From positions 1,302,001 to 1,366,000 of the forward strand of contig NZ_CP038256.1 in the NCBI RefSeq assembly GCF_004564075.1: 64,000 bases of DNA, given 5' to 3'. The position numbers were made by a program, and so were the translations under genes. Positions within the stretch are counted from its first letter, which is position 1; each line of letters starts with the position of its first letter. Below are positions 17,970 to 27,900 of this stretch, in pieces. This DNA is from Microbacterium sediminis. Its GTDB lineage: Bacteria; Actinomycetota; Actinomycetes; Actinomycetales; Microbacteriaceae. The notes under the pieces are model-generated. The model had not been told where the DNA came from. It was given only the letters and a program-made list of their open reading frames with translations, and searched no databases.

Positions 17970-18455
17970 ATGCGGATCCACATCGCGACCGACCACGCGG
18001 GACTCGAGTTCTCCACGCAGCTGCAGCACCACCTGGCCGGGCAGGGCCACGAGGTGATCGATCACGGGCCGGTCACGTACGACCCCCTCGACGACTACCC
18101 GGCGTTCTGCATCCGGGCCGCCCAGGCGGTCGTCGCCGATCAGGAGGCCGGGGTCGACGCGCTCGGCGTCGTGTTCGGCGGATCCGGCAACGGCGAGCAG
18201 ATCGCCGCGAACAAGGTCAGGGGCGTCCGCGCCGCGCTGGTGTGGAGCATCGCCACCGCGGAGCTCGCCCGCGAGCACAACGACGCCAACGTGATCGCGA
18301 TCGGCGCCCGACAGCACACGTTCGACGACGTCGTCGAGTTCATCGAGCGCTTCATCGCCACGCCGTTCACGGGCGAGGAGCGCCACGTGCGCCGCATCGG
18401 CCAGATCGCCGACTTCGAGAACGACGGCACGCTCCTCCCGGATCCCCGTGCCTGA
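17970..18455 (+). CDS. rpiB: Ribose-5-phosphate isomerase RpiB
   Basis: Interconverts ribose-5-phosphate and ribulose-5-phosphate in the pentose phosphate pathway. The 161-residue protein has ATDHAGLEFSTQLQHHL (phosphate-binding His), the glycine loop FGGSGNGEQIAANKV and the segment AREHNDANVIAIGARQ. In the mycobacterial-type enzymes the proton-abstracting Cys is replaced by another acid residue; the GGSGNGE motif here has Ser instead of Cys, which fits that subgroup. ATG 17970; the downstream glycosylase gene overlaps its end by 8 bp. Confidence 0.96.
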   Translation: MRIHIATDHAGLEFSTQLQHHLAGQGHEVIDHGPVTYDPLDDYPAFCIRAAQAVVADQEAGVDALGVVFGGSGNGEQIAANKVRGVRAALVWSIATAELAREHNDANVIAIGARQHTFDDVVEFIERFIATPFTGEERHVRRIGQIADFENDGTLLPDPRA

Positions 18456-19464
18456 GGGCCACTCCGTCCACCGCATCGCCCGGCAGTTCTCGCGCAACTT
18501 CGTCGGGCGGCGCGTGCGCGCCTCGAGCCCGCAGGGGCGCTTCGCCGAGGGCGCGGCGCTGCTCGACGGGCGCGAGCCGACGCGGGCGCGGGCGGTCGGC
18601 AAGCAGATGTTCCTCGCGTTCGAGGGCGACCTGTGGTTGCGCGTGCACCTCGGCCTGTACGGCGCGTGGGACTTCGCCGGCGAGATCCTCGTCGACCCGA
18701 CGATCGCGTCGGCCAACGGCCGGATGGGGCAGACCAACCAGCGCGGCACCGTGCTCGACGAGCCGATCTACGACGACGCGGGCGAGAACTCGCTCACGTC
18801 GATCGGTGCCCCGCGCAAGACGCGCGTGCATGTGCGCATGTCGGAGCAGACCAAGGGCCTCGACGAGGCCGACGGCCTCGCGGCGCCCGACGCCGAGTGG
18901 CCGCCGCCGGTGGTGGGGCAGGTGCGGCTGCGGCTGCTGACCGATGCCACGTGCGCCGATCTGCGCGGACCGACCGCGTGCGTCGTCGAGACGGGGGAGC
19001 AGGTGCAGGCGGTCATCGATCGCCTGGGCCCTGATCCGCTCGTGGGCGACCCCGCCGAGAACGAGGAGCGCTTCGTCCGCGCCGTGCGGCGCCGCAACGT
19101 GGCGATCGGCCAGCTCCTGATGGATCAGGCCGTGGTCAGCGGCATCGGCAATGTCTACCGCGCGGAGCTGCTGTTCCGTGCCGGACTGGACCCGCACACG
19201 CCGGGCAAGGTCATCCCGGAGGAGACGCTGCGCGGGCTCTGGCGCGACTGGGACGCGCTGCTGCGCATCGGCGTCGAGACCGGGCAGATGATGACGATGG
19301 ACGGCCTGGAGGGCGAGGCCTGGCGCAGGGCCATGGCCAGCCGCGACGACCGTCACTGGGTCTACCACCGCGCCGGCCTGCCGTGCCGCGTGTGCGGCAC
19401 CGAGATCGCGCTCGAGGAGATGCAGGCCCGCAAGCTGTACTGGTGCCCCGGCTGCCAGAGATGA
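18448..19464 (+). CDS. DNA glycosylase of the Fpg/Nei family (endonuclease VIII-like)
   Basis: Removes oxidised bases and nicks abasic sites. Starts with processed MPEGHSVHRIARQFSRN (Pro2 nucleophile, Glu3), then KQMFLAFEGDLWLRVHLGLYG, the helix-two-turn-helix region GQLLMDQAVVSGIGNVYRAELLF in two stretches, and a C-terminal zinc finger CRVCGTEI...CPGCQR ending in the DNA-contacting arginine. The MPEGH start fits actinobacterial Nei more than MutM. An insertion between residues about 90 and 140 makes it 338 residues, longer than E. coli Nei (263). GTG start 18448 inside the end of rpiB suggests coupling. Confidence 0.93.
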   Translation: MPEGHSVHRIARQFSRNFVGRRVRASSPQGRFAEGAALLDGREPTRARAVGKQMFLAFEGDLWLRVHLGLYGAWDFAGEILVDPTIASANGRMGQTNQRGTVLDEPIYDDAGENSLTSIGAPRKTRVHVRMSEQTKGLDEADGLAAPDAEWPPPVVGQVRLRLLTDATCADLRGPTACVVETGEQVQAVIDRLGPDPLVGDPAENEERFVRAVRRRNVAIGQLLMDQAVVSGIGNVYRAELLFRAGLDPHTPGKVIPEETLRGLWRDWDALLRIGVETGQMMTMDGLEGEAWRRAMASRDDRHWVYHRAGLPCRVCGTEIALEEMQARKLYWCPGCQR

Positions 19465-19472
19465 GGAGCGAG

Positions 19473-20981
19473 ATGGAACGCGGATCCGTCGTCGATGTCA
19501 TCGCCAACGTGCGGATCGCGGGGGAGGGGCGCGAGCTCATGCCGCTCGCGCTGGTGGAGCCGGCGGCCCTTTACGACGTGTTCCTGCGCGAGGGGCGGAT
19601 CCTCGACATCGCCCCGGCGGGCAATGCGGTGCGCCGCGGCGCCGTGCTCGACGCGGAGGGGGCCTGGCTCGTGCCGGGCCTGTGGGACCACCACGTGCAC
19701 CTGCTGCAGTGGGCGCTCGCGCAGTCGCGCGCCTCGGTGGAGCACGCGGCCTCTCCGACCGAGGCCGCGGCCCTCGCCGCCGCCCAGCCCGCGTCCGACG
19801 ACGGGCGCCGCGTGCTGCAGCGGTGGCGTGACGGGCTGTGGAGCGAGGCCGCGTCGCGCGCCGCCCTCGACGCGGCCACGGGCGATGTGCCGACGTACCT
19901 GCTGGCGGCCGACTCGCACGCCGTGTGGATGAACGCCGCCGCGTTCCGCCGCGAGGGCCTCGAGCCGACGGCATCGGGCATTCTGCGCGAGGACGACGCG
20001 TTCCGCATGATCAGCGTCGTCAACCAGGTCTCCGATGCCACCGCCGATCGGGCGGTGCGGGCGGCGGCTGACGCGGCGGCGGCCCGCGGGGTCGTGGGCG
20101 TGTGGGATCTCGAGTTCGGCTGGGAGCTTCCGGCCTGGCGCCGCCGCGCCGCGGCGGGCTGGGATGCCCTGCGCGTCTACACCGACGTCTACCCCGATCG
20201 TCTCGAGACCGCGATCGGCGAGGGTCTCGAGACGGGCGCCCCGCTCGCCGGCTCGGACCTCATCCGGGTCGGCATGCTCAAGGTGCTCGCCGACGGCTCG
20301 CTCGGCACGCGCACGGCGTGGACGACCGATCCGTACGACGGCCACCCGCATCACCACGGCGGGCACAACGTCGCGCCCGAGCGCATGGTGGAGCTCGTCG
20401 TCCGGGCCGCCGCGGCCGGCATCGCCACGACCATCCACGCGATCGGGGACCGCACCAACGCGGCCGCGCTCGACGCCTTCGCGCGCGCCGGGGTGCCGGG
20501 GCGTATCGAGCACGCGCAGCTGGTCGCAGCCGCCGACGTGCAGCGGTTCGCGCACCTCGGCGTCTCCGCCAGCGTGCAGCCGCAGCACGCCCTCGACGAC
20601 CGCGAGCTGACGGATCGGTACTGGGGCGCCCACCGCGCCACGCCGTACCCGCTGCGGTCGTTCCGCGACGCCGGGGTCGACATCCTGCTCGGCTCCGACG
20701 CGCCGGTGGCGCCGCTGGACCCCTGGGGCGCGATGGCGGCGGCGGTGTTCCGCACCGACGACGACCGCGCGCCGTGGCACCCGGAGCAGGCGCTCGACGC
20801 GCGCACGGCCCTCGCGGCCTCGACCGCAGGCGGCTCCGGCGACCCGCAGACGATCGAACCGGGGGCGCCGGCCGACCTGGCCGTCGTGGCGCACGACCCG
20901 CTCGCCGCCGATCGCGAGGCGCTGCGCGCCATGCCCGTGCACGCGACGCTGCTCGGCGGGCGCCTGACGCACCTGGCCTGA
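19473..20981 (+). CDS. Amidohydrolase family protein (Amidohydro_3, YtcJ-like)
   Basis: A 502-residue metal-dependent hydrolase. Composite-domain strands at the N-terminus lead to PGLWDHHVHLLQW (HxH metal site), then the TIM-barrel motifs TTIHAIGDRTN (His ligand), RIEHAQLV and GSDAPVAPLDPWGAM (Asp ligand), ending ALAASTAGGSGDPQTIEPGA and a returning strand PADLAVVAHDPL. Substrate is unknown; such proteins are broadly amidase or deaminase-like. I chose ATG 19473 because GAGGAG precedes it; ATG 19461, which overlaps the glycosylase stop as ATGA, would add four residues. Last gene of the ferrochelatase-rpiB-glycosylase run. Confidence 0.88.
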   Translation: MERGSVVDVIANVRIAGEGRELMPLALVEPAALYDVFLREGRILDIAPAGNAVRRGAVLDAEGAWLVPGLWDHHVHLLQWALAQSRASVEHAASPTEAAALAAAQPASDDGRRVLQRWRDGLWSEAASRAALDAATGDVPTYLLAADSHAVWMNAAAFRREGLEPTASGILREDDAFRMISVVNQVSDATADRAVRAAADAAAARGVVGVWDLEFGWELPAWRRRAAAGWDALRVYTDVYPDRLETAIGEGLETGAPLAGSDLIRVGMLKVLADGSLGTRTAWTTDPYDGHPHHHGGHNVAPERMVELVVRAAAAGIATTIHAIGDRTNAAALDAFARAGVPGRIEHAQLVAAADVQRFAHLGVSASVQPQHALDDRELTDRYWGAHRATPYPLRSFRDAGVDILLGSDAPVAPLDPWGAMAAAVFRTDDDRAPWHPEQALDARTALAASTAGGSGDPQTIEPGAPADLAVVAHDPLAADREALRAMPVHATLLGGRLTHLA

Positions 20982-20987
20982 ACGCGA

Positions 20988-21020
20988 CGATGCCCCGAGC
21001 CGAGACGGCCCGGGGCATCG
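20988..21020. terminator. Bidirectional hairpin between amidohydrolase gene and dps
   Basis: CGATGCCCCG (20988-20997) pairs with CGGGGCATCG (21011-21020) around a loop that itself can extend pairing (GCCGAGACGGC). It lies between two convergent genes. Confidence 0.75.
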
Positions 21021-21031
21021 CGCGAGGAGGC

Positions 21032-21514
21032 TTACTCGGCGACGTGCGCCACGAGGAACCAGCGGTCCTTCTCGAGGCCGGCCTTGATGCCGATCGCGAC
21101 GTCCTGGCTGGTCAGGTCGATCTCGTCGAGGCCGTCGATCGCGGCCTGCAGGTCGGCGAGGATCGCGTCGATGTCGGCGACGACCTTCGCGATGACGTCG
21201 GCGGACTGCTCGAAGCCGGCGCCCACGGCGGTGGCGGGCGTCTTGTCGGCGATCGTCTGCAGGCGCGCGTCGATGGGCAGGCCCAGCGCGATGATGCGCT
21301 CGGCGGCCTCGTCGGCCCAACCGCCGGCGTGCGCGACGAGCGTGTCGAGGAACTCGTGGACGCCGATGAAGTTGGCGCCGCGGACGTGCCAGTGCGCCTG
21401 CTTGCCGTTGACGGTGAGGGCCTGCAGACCCAGCACGATCGGCGCGAGGAACTGCGACGCGGCGGCGGCGACGGTCGGGTCGGCGGCGGTGGCCTGGATG
21501 GTGAGCTTGCTCAT
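21032..21514 (-). CDS. dps: DNA starvation/stationary-phase protection protein Dps
   Basis: A 160-residue ferritin-like Dps subunit that oxidises and stores iron and can coat DNA. The intersubunit ferroxidase ligands are visible in AHWHVRGANFIGVHEFLD and GGWADEAAERI, the Dps arrangement of His, His, Asp and Glu. Short N-terminal tail. ATG 21514 (MSKLTIQATAADPT) gives the family length; the open frame further upstream to 21877 overlaps the divergent carbonic-anhydrase-like gene and is spurious. GGGAGGCACC precedes the start. Confidence 0.95.
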   Translation of the reverse strand: MSKLTIQATAADPTVAAAASQFLAPIVLGLQALTVNGKQAHWHVRGANFIGVHEFLDTLVAHAGGWADEAAERIIALGLPIDARLQTIADKTPATAVGAGFEQSADVIAKVVADIDAILADLQAAIDGLDEIDLTSQDVAIGIKAGLEKDRWFLVAHVAE

Positions 21515-21677
21515 GGTGCCTCCCGGTGGTGTGCGAGCGGAATCCGTCGTCCGAATCCCTCTGATGTCTTCAACCGTGCCGCAGCGCGGGGCATTCCGCA
21601 AGCAAGCGAAGGCTGGGCTTATCTGCCCGTGATCAGGGCAAAGCAAGCCTGTCCTTATCCCGTGACACCATGAACGC

Positions 21678-22217
21678 ATGACCATCGCGAACGGAGCCTC
21701 CGTGCTCGCCCTGCCCGGTGCGACACCCTCGATCGACCCGAGTGCCCTTCTCGTCGACGGCGCGCGCGTGATCGGCGACGTCGCCGTGGGCGAGCGGGCG
21801 AGCATCTGGTACAACGCCGTCGTGCGCGGGGACGTCAACGCGATCCGGATCGGGGCGCGCAGCAACGTGCAGGACAACGTGTCGATCCACGTCGACGGCG
21901 GTCACCCCGCGGTGATCGGCGAGGACGTGTCGATCGGGCACAACGCCGTCGTGCACGGCTGCGCGATCGGCGACGGATCGCTCATCGGCATGGGCGCCGT
22001 CGTGCTCTCGGGCGCGGCGATCGGCGAGAGCAGCCTCGTGGCGGCCGGCGCGGTCGTGCTGGAGGGCACCGTCGTGCCGCCGCGTTCGCTCGTGGCGGGC
22101 GTGCCGGGCAAGGTACGGCGGGAGCTCACCGACGACGAGATCGCCGGGCTGCATGACAACGCCCGCCGGTATCTCGATCACGCGGCGCGACACGCGCGGG
22201 CGGAGGAGCGGGGCTGA
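21678..22217 (+). CDS. Gamma-carbonic-anhydrase-like hexapeptide-repeat protein
   Basis: A 179-residue left-handed beta-helix protein of the YrdA/PaaY/CamH group. Regular hexapeptide turns run from about residue 30 to 130. The three metal histidines are placed as in gamma carbonic anhydrases: NVSIHVDGG, then SIGHNAVVHGC. A C-terminal helix (DDEIAGLHDNARRYLDHA) packs on the helix. Many members lack measurable anhydrase activity, so the enzymatic role is unproven. Divergent from dps across 163 bp. Confidence 0.92.
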   Translation: MTIANGASVLALPGATPSIDPSALLVDGARVIGDVAVGERASIWYNAVVRGDVNAIRIGARSNVQDNVSIHVDGGHPAVIGEDVSIGHNAVVHGCAIGDGSLIGMGAVVLSGAAIGESSLVAAGAVVLEGTVVPPRSLVAGVPGKVRRELTDDEIAGLHDNARRYLDHAARHARAEERG

Positions 22218-22257
22218 TCCGGGAGGCGCCCGGTTCGGTGCCGGCGTGCGCGTCGGC

Positions 22258-22263
22258 TAGACT
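22258..22263 (+). promoter_or_regulatory. Candidate -10 element of tRNA-Gly
   Basis: TAGACT within CGCGTCGGCTAGACTCGA; the same 18-nt block recurs before tRNA-Pro at about 22410-22426. It ends 22 nt before the mature tRNA. Confidence 0.55.
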
Positions 22264-22285
22264 CGAACGCGCTGCCCGGCAGTCC

Positions 22286-22359
22286 GGGGATGTAGCTCAA
22301 TGGTAGAGCCCCAGTCTTCCAAACTGGTCACGCGGGTTCGATTCCCGTCATCCCCTCCA
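22286..22359 (+). tRNA. tRNA-Gly (TCC), CCA encoded
   Basis: Acceptor GGGGATG pairs with CATCCCC, D arm AGCTC-AATGGTA-GAGC, anticodon stem CCAGT/ACTGG around CTTCCAA giving anticodon TCC, T arm GCGGG-TTCGATT-CCCGT. Discriminator T is followed by CCA in the DNA (22357-22359), unlike the other tRNAs in this window. Confidence 0.97.
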
Positions 22360-22416
22360 CAGTCCTCTCCGCGCCTCGGGCCGACTCGCCGTCCCGCGGC
22401 TCTCGGCCGCGTCGGC

Positions 22417-22422
22417 TAGACT
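22417..22422 (+). promoter_or_regulatory. Candidate -10 element of tRNA-Pro
   Basis: TAGACT in the same 18-nt context as the tRNA-Gly promoter, 39 nt before the mature tRNA. It may also drive tig, whose ATG lies 73 nt after the tRNA. Confidence 0.5.
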
Positions 22423-22461
22423 CGATGGGGCCGTTTCGCACTCCCGCTCCGCGGGACCACC

Positions 22462-22535
22462 CGGGGCGTAGCTCAGCTTGGTAGAGCGCCCGCTTTGGGA
22501 GCGGGAAGTCGCAGGTTCAAATCCTGTCGCCCCGA
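22462..22535 (+). tRNA. tRNA-Pro (TGG)
   Basis: Acceptor CGGGGCG/CGCCCCG, D arm AGCTC-AGCTTGGTA-GAGC, anticodon stem CCCGC/GCGGG around TTTGGGA with anticodon TGG, T arm GCAGG-TTCAAAT-CCTGT. The C1-G72 pair fits bacterial tRNA-Pro. CCA not encoded. Confidence 0.97.
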
Positions 22536-22608
22536 CGAAAACGGCCCAACAGACCTGAAGCCCCCGTGCGGTCCGCGCGTGGGTCCGTCACGAGGAGAAG
22601 CAACCAGC

Positions 22609-23946
22609 ATGGTCAACAGCACCGTCGAGAAGCTCAGCCCGACGCGGGTGAAGCTGCACATCACGGTCAGCCCCGAGGAGCTCAAGCCGAGCATCCAGCA
22701 CGCCTACGAGCACATCGCACAGGACGTGCAGATCCCCGGCTTCCGCAAGGGCAAGGTGCCGGCGCCGATCATCGACCAGCGCATCGGCCGCCCCGCGGTC
22801 ATGGAGCACGCGGTCAACGAGGGGCTCGACACCTTCTACCGCCAGGCGGTCGCCGAGAACGACCTCAAGGTGCTCGGCCGCCCCTCGGCCGAGATCATCG
22901 AGTGGCCCAGCGAGAAGGACTACTCGGGCGACCTCGTCGTCGAGATCGAGACCGACGTGCGCCCCGAGTTCGAGGTCCCCTCGCTCGAGGGCCTCAAGGT
23001 CGAGGTCGAGGCCATCGAGGTCGACGAGGCCAAGGTCGACGAGGAGCTCGAGCGCCTGCGCTCGCGCTTCGGCACGCTCGTGACGGTCGACCGTCCCGCC
23101 GCCAAGGGCGACTTCGTGGAGCTCGACCTCGTCGCCACGATCGACGGCGCCGAGATCGACCGCGCCGAGGGCGTCTCGTACGAGCTCGGCTCGGGCGAGC
23201 TGCTCGAGGGCACCGACGAGGCGATCGAGTCGCTCACCGCCGGTGAGGCGACCACGTTCAAGTCCACCCTGGTGGGCGGCGAGCACGCCGGCGAGGAGGC
23301 CGAGGTCTCGGTCACCGTCAAGGCCGTCAAGGAACGCGAGCTGCCCGAGGCCGACGACGACTTCGCCCAGATGGCGAGCGAGTTCGACACGATCGCCGAG
23401 CTGCGCGAGAGCCTGGCCGAGCAGACGAAGACCCGCGGCGCGTTCACGCAGGCGTCGGCCGCGCGCGACAAGCTCGTCGAGGACCTCCTCGCCGCCGTCG
23501 AGATCCCGGTTCCCGCCTCGCTCGTCGAGGACGAGGTGCACCGTCACCTCGAGCAGGAGAACCGCCTCGACGACGACCAGCACCGCGCCGAGGTGACCGA
23601 GGCCAGCGAGAAGCAGTTCCGCACGCAGATCCTGCTCGACGCGATCGCGGAGAAGCTCGACGTCAAGGTCTCGCAGGACGAGTTCACGCAGTACCTGCTG
23701 CAGTCGGCCGGCCAGTACGGCATGGCCCCGCAGGACTTCATCCAGGCCATCCAGCAGGGCGGCCAGCTGCCCGCGCTGATGGGTGACGTCGCCCGCAACA
23801 AGGCCCTGTCGATCGTGCTCGGCAAGGCCGAGGTCGTCGACACCAATGGCGCGCCGGTCGACGTGTCGGACTTCGCCCTCACCGAGGACGAGGCGGCCGT
23901 GGACGAGGACGAGACCGAGGAGAACGAGGCCGAGAAGGCCGAGTAA
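22609..23946 (+). CDS. tig: Trigger factor (ribosome-associated chaperone and prolyl isomerase)
   Basis: Ribosome-bound chaperone meeting nascent chains. In the 445-residue protein the N-terminal ribosome-binding domain has the signature [12 protein letters not shown] near residue 45, followed by the FKBP-type domain ([16 protein letters not shown] and [16 protein letters not shown]) and the helical C-terminal chaperone arms. The tail is highly acidic ([14 protein letters not shown]). ATG 22609 has GAGGAGAAG upstream; the open frame before it runs into the tRNA-Pro gene. Placed ahead of clpP1-clpP2-clpX, the usual tig-clp neighbourhood, but here split by an oxidoreductase gene on the other strand. 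Confidence 0.97.
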   Translation: MVNSTVEKLSPTRVKLHITVSPEELKPSIQHAYEHIAQDVQIPGFRKGKVPAPIIDQRIGRPAVMEHAVNEGLDTFYRQAVAENDLKVLGRPSAEIIEWPSEKDYSGDLVVEIETDVRPEFEVPSLEGLKVEVEAIEVDEAKVDEELERLRSRFGTLVTVDRPAAKGDFVELDLVATIDGAEIDRAEGVSYELGSGELLEGTDEAIESLTAGEATTFKSTLVGGEHAGEEAEVSVTVKAVKERELPEADDDFAQMASEFDTIAELRESLAEQTKTRGAFTQASAARDKLVEDLLAAVEIPVPASLVEDEVHRHLEQENRLDDDQHRAEVTEASEKQFRTQILLDAIAEKLDVKVSQDEFTQYLLQSAGQYGMAPQDFIQAIQQGGQLPALMGDVARNKALSIVLGKAEVVDTNGAPVDVSDFALTEDEAAVDEDETEENEAEKAE

Positions 23947-23958
23947 GCACTCCGATAC

Positions 23959-23989
23959 AAGGGGCGGGCGCCGTGAGCGCCCGCCCCTT
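23959..23989. terminator. Bidirectional hairpin after tig
   Basis: AAGGGGCGGGCGC and its exact complement around a 5-nt loop (CGTGA), followed by TCGTCGT. It lies between tig and the convergent oxidoreductase gene. Confidence 0.88.
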
Positions 23990-24003
23990 CGTCGTGCTCG
24001 GCG

Positions 24004-24975
24004 TCAGCCGAGCGCGCGCAGCCGCTCGAGCAGCGGCTCGGCGACCTCGTCGAGGAAGCGCTGCTGATGGCGATCGCCGACCTGCACGATCGCGATGTCG
24101 GTGAAGCCCGCGTCCACGAACGGCCGCACGCTCTCGGCCAGCGCGTCGAGGTCGGGGCCGCACGCGATCGAGCCGGCGACGTCCTCCGGGCGCACGTACT
24201 GCGTCGCCTGGGTGAACCCGGCCGGCGTGGGCAGGTCGGAGTTGACGTGCCACGCGCCGCCGAACCAGCGGAACTCCTCGTGCGCGAGCGCGACCGCCTC
24301 GTCCGCGTCGGGCGCCCAGCAGATCGGCACCTGGCCGATCGATCGCGGCTCGGGCTGCGAGGTGCGCTCCCGCCAGCCGTCGACGAGCGCCGCCTCGGGG
24401 CTGGTCGTGATGAGGTGATCGCCGAGCGGGGCGAACCGCTCGAGCGACTTCGGTCCCGACACGGCGATGCCGATCGGCACGCCGCCCTCCGGCGCGTCCC
24501 ACACGCGCGCCGAGTCGGCGCGGAAGTGATCGCCCTGCCACGTGATGAGGTCGCCGGTGAGGAGCTCCCGGATGAGCAGGACCGCCTCCTCGAGCATGTC
24601 GTGCCGCTCGTCGACCGCCGGCCACCGCTCGCCGACGACGTGCTCGTTGAGGTTCTCCCCGGCGCCGAGCCCGAGCGTGAAGCGGCCCTCGGAGAGCAGC
24701 TGCACGGTCGCGGCCTTCTGCGCGACGACGACGGGGTGGTACCGCATGGTGGGGCAGGTCACGTAGGTGGCCAGATCCACGCGCTCGGTGGCGTGGGCGA
24801 CCGCGCCCAGCACCGCCCACGCATAGGGCGAGTGCCCCTGAGAGGCCAGCCAGGGGGAGTAGTGATCGCTCATCACCTCGAAGTCGAACCCGGCCCGCTC
24901 CGCGTCGACCGCGTAGCCCACCAGCTGCCGGGGTCCGCTCTGCTCGGTCATCAGGGTGTATCCGAATCGCGTCAT
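24004..24975 (-). CDS. F420-dependent LLM-class oxidoreductase (TIGR03557-like)
   Basis: A 323-residue luciferase-like monooxygenase-fold enzyme. MTRFGYTLMTEQSGPRQLV, VMSDHYSPWLASQGHSP, the TYVTCPTMRYHPVVVAQKAA block and GRFTLGLGAGENLNEHVVG match a subfamily that uses coenzyme F420 rather than FMN, close to F420-dependent glucose-6-phosphate dehydrogenase. Substrate is unknown. I chose ATG 24975 because GAGAGG is 5 nt upstream; GTG 24981 would add two residues. If correct, the organism makes F420. Monocistronic, convergent with tig. Confidence 0.9.
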   Translation of the reverse strand: MTRFGYTLMTEQSGPRQLVGYAVDAERAGFDFEVMSDHYSPWLASQGHSPYAWAVLGAVAHATERVDLATYVTCPTMRYHPVVVAQKAATVQLLSEGRFTLGLGAGENLNEHVVGERWPAVDERHDMLEEAVLLIRELLTGDLITWQGDHFRADSARVWDAPEGGVPIGIAVSGPKSLERFAPLGDHLITTSPEAALVDGWRERTSQPEPRSIGQVPICWAPDADEAVALAHEEFRWFGGAWHVNSDLPTPAGFTQATQYVRPEDVAGSIACGPDLDALAESVRPFVDAGFTDIAIVQVGDRHQQRFLDEVAEPLLERLRALG

Positions 24976-25189
24976 GGTCACCTCTCTCGTTGCGGATGAG
25001 CGGCCGCGGCGCGACGGCCGTCGGCAGCCACGCTAGGCCGCCCGGCCTTCGCGCGCGAGGGGTTGGAAGCCGCCGCGCACCGTGCTACGCGGCGGCGCCG
25101 GACACGCGCCTATGCCCACGGCGAACACGGCCGGGGGTGCGGAACGCCGCCGGTAGTGTCGTATCGACGCACCATCGAATGGAGTGAGA

Positions 25190-25783
25190 ATGCCCGAACC
25201 GCTGATGGCACAGAGTGTCTTCGACCGGCTGCTGAAGGACCGCATCATCTGGCTTGGCTCGGAGGTGCGCGACGACAACGCGAACGAGATCTGCGCCAAG
25301 ATCCTGCTGCTCGCCGCCGAAGACCCGAACAGGGACATCTACCTCTACATCAACTCGCCCGGCGGATCGATCACCGCCGGCATGGCGATCTACGACACGA
25401 TGCAGTTCGTGCCGAACGACATCGTCACCGTCGGCATCGGCATGGCCGCGTCGATGGGTCAGCTGCTGCTCACCAGCGGCACGAAGGGCAAGCGCTACAT
25501 CACGCCGAACGCCCGCGTGCTCCTGCACCAGCCGCACGGCGGCTTCGGCGGCACGGCGAGCGACATCCAGACGCAGGCCGAGCTGATCGTGTCGATGAAG
25601 AACCGCCTCGCGCAGATCACCGCGGCGCAGACCGGCAAGACGGTCGAGCAGATCAACGCCGACGGTGACCGCGACCGCTGGTTCACGGCCGAGGAGGCCC
25701 TCGAGTACGGCTTCGTCGACCACATCCGCGAGCACGCTCAGGACGTCATCGGCGCCGGCGGCACCGACCGCGACGCGGACTGA
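25190..25783 (+). CDS. clpP1: ATP-dependent Clp protease proteolytic subunit 1
   Basis: Serine protease subunit of the Clp complex. In the 197-residue protein the catalytic Ser is in [13 protein letters not shown], the His in [12 protein letters not shown], and the Asp is expected in the later [18 protein letters not shown] region; [21 protein letters not shown] is the oxyanion-hole segment. ATG 25190 is preferred over GTG 25184 since GGAG ends 5 nt before it. Forms an operon with clpP2 (28-nt gap). In actinobacteria the two subunits form a mixed ClpP1P2 tetradecamer. Confidence 0.96.
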   Translation: MPEPLMAQSVFDRLLKDRIIWLGSEVRDDNANEICAKILLLAAEDPNRDIYLYINSPGGSITAGMAIYDTMQFVPNDIVTVGIGMAASMGQLLLTSGTKGKRYITPNARVLLHQPHGGFGGTASDIQTQAELIVSMKNRLAQITAAQTGKTVEQINADGDRDRWFTAEEALEYGFVDHIREHAQDVIGAGGTDRDAD

Positions 25784-25811
25784 GGCGAGAGAGACAAGGA
25801 CAACAGGAGAG

Positions 25812-26471
25812 ATGCACACCCCCTACACCTCCACGCCGCAGGGCTTCCAGGTGCCCTCGAGCCGCTACATCCTGCCCCAGTTCGAGGAGCGCACGGCCTA
25901 CGGCTACAAGCGCCAGGACCCGTACAACAAGCTCTTCGAGGACCGCGTGATCTTCCTCGGCGTGCAGGTCGACGACGCATCGGCCGATGACGTCATGGCC
26001 CAGCTCCTCGTGCTCGAGAGCCAGGACCCCGACCGCGACATCATCATGTACATCAACTCGCCCGGCGGCTCGTTCACGGCCATGACGGCGATCTACGACA
26101 CGATGCAGTACATCTCGCCGCAGATCCAGACCGTCGTGCTCGGCCAGGCGGCCTCGGCCGCCGCCGTGCTGCTCGCGGCGGGTGCGCCCGGGAAGCGCCT
26201 GGCGCTGCCCAACGCGCGCATCCTCATCCACCAGCCCGCCGTGGGGGAGGCCGGCCACGGTCAGGCCTCGGACATCGAGATCCAGGCGGCCGAGATCCTG
26301 CGCATGCGCACGTGGCTCGAGGAGACGCTCTCGAGGCACTCCAACCGCTCGGTCGAGCAGGTGAACAAGGACATCGATCGCGACAAGATCCTCGGGGCGA
26401 CCGAGGCCGTCGAGTACGGCCTCGTCGACCAGGTGCTCACCACTCGCAAGCGGACCCCGCTGACGAAGTGA
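25812..26471 (+). CDS. clpP2: ATP-dependent Clp protease proteolytic subunit 2
   Basis: Second ClpP, 219 residues, with an N-terminal propeptide-like extension ([22 protein letters not shown]) longer than that of ClpP1. Catalytic Ser in [16 protein letters not shown], His in [18 protein letters not shown], and the handle region [22 protein letters not shown]. The [15 protein letters not shown] stretch is diagnostic of actinobacterial ClpP2. AGGAGAG precedes the ATG. Ends at a strong hairpin, with clpX on a separate promoter. Confidence 0.97.
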   Translation: MHTPYTSTPQGFQVPSSRYILPQFEERTAYGYKRQDPYNKLFEDRVIFLGVQVDDASADDVMAQLLVLESQDPDRDIIMYINSPGGSFTAMTAIYDTMQYISPQIQTVVLGQAASAAAVLLAAGAPGKRLALPNARILIHQPAVGEAGHGQASDIEIQAAEILRMRTWLEETLSRHSNRSVEQVNKDIDRDKILGATEAVEYGLVDQVLTTRKRTPLTK

Positions 26472-26478
26472 CTCAGGG

Positions 26479-26509
26479 CGAAGGCCCCGGCGATCCGCCG
26501 GGGCCTTCG
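26479..26509 (+). terminator. Terminator hairpin after clpP1-clpP2
   Basis: CGAAGGCCCCGGCG and its exact complement with a 3-nt ATC loop, followed by TTATCG. 14-bp perfect stem. Confidence 0.88.
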
Positions 26510-26576
26510 TTATCGACCGGATATCGAAGAGGCGTGTGGCGCCGAGACGGTGTCGGTGGCAACGATTAGGCTCGGG

Positions 26577-26582
26577 ACTATC
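26577..26582 (+). promoter_or_regulatory. Candidate -10 element of clpX
   Basis: TAGGCT in ACGATTAGGCTCGGG, 23 nt before the clpX ATG, leaving a normal leader with the AGGAGG site at 26597-26602. Supports separate transcription from clpP. Confidence 0.5.
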
Positions 26583-26605
26583 CCGCTGGATCATCAGGAG
26601 GACTC

Positions 26606-27877
<1,272 letters not shown>

Positions 27878-27900
27878 CCGCAGGGGCCCCACCCGGCGCT

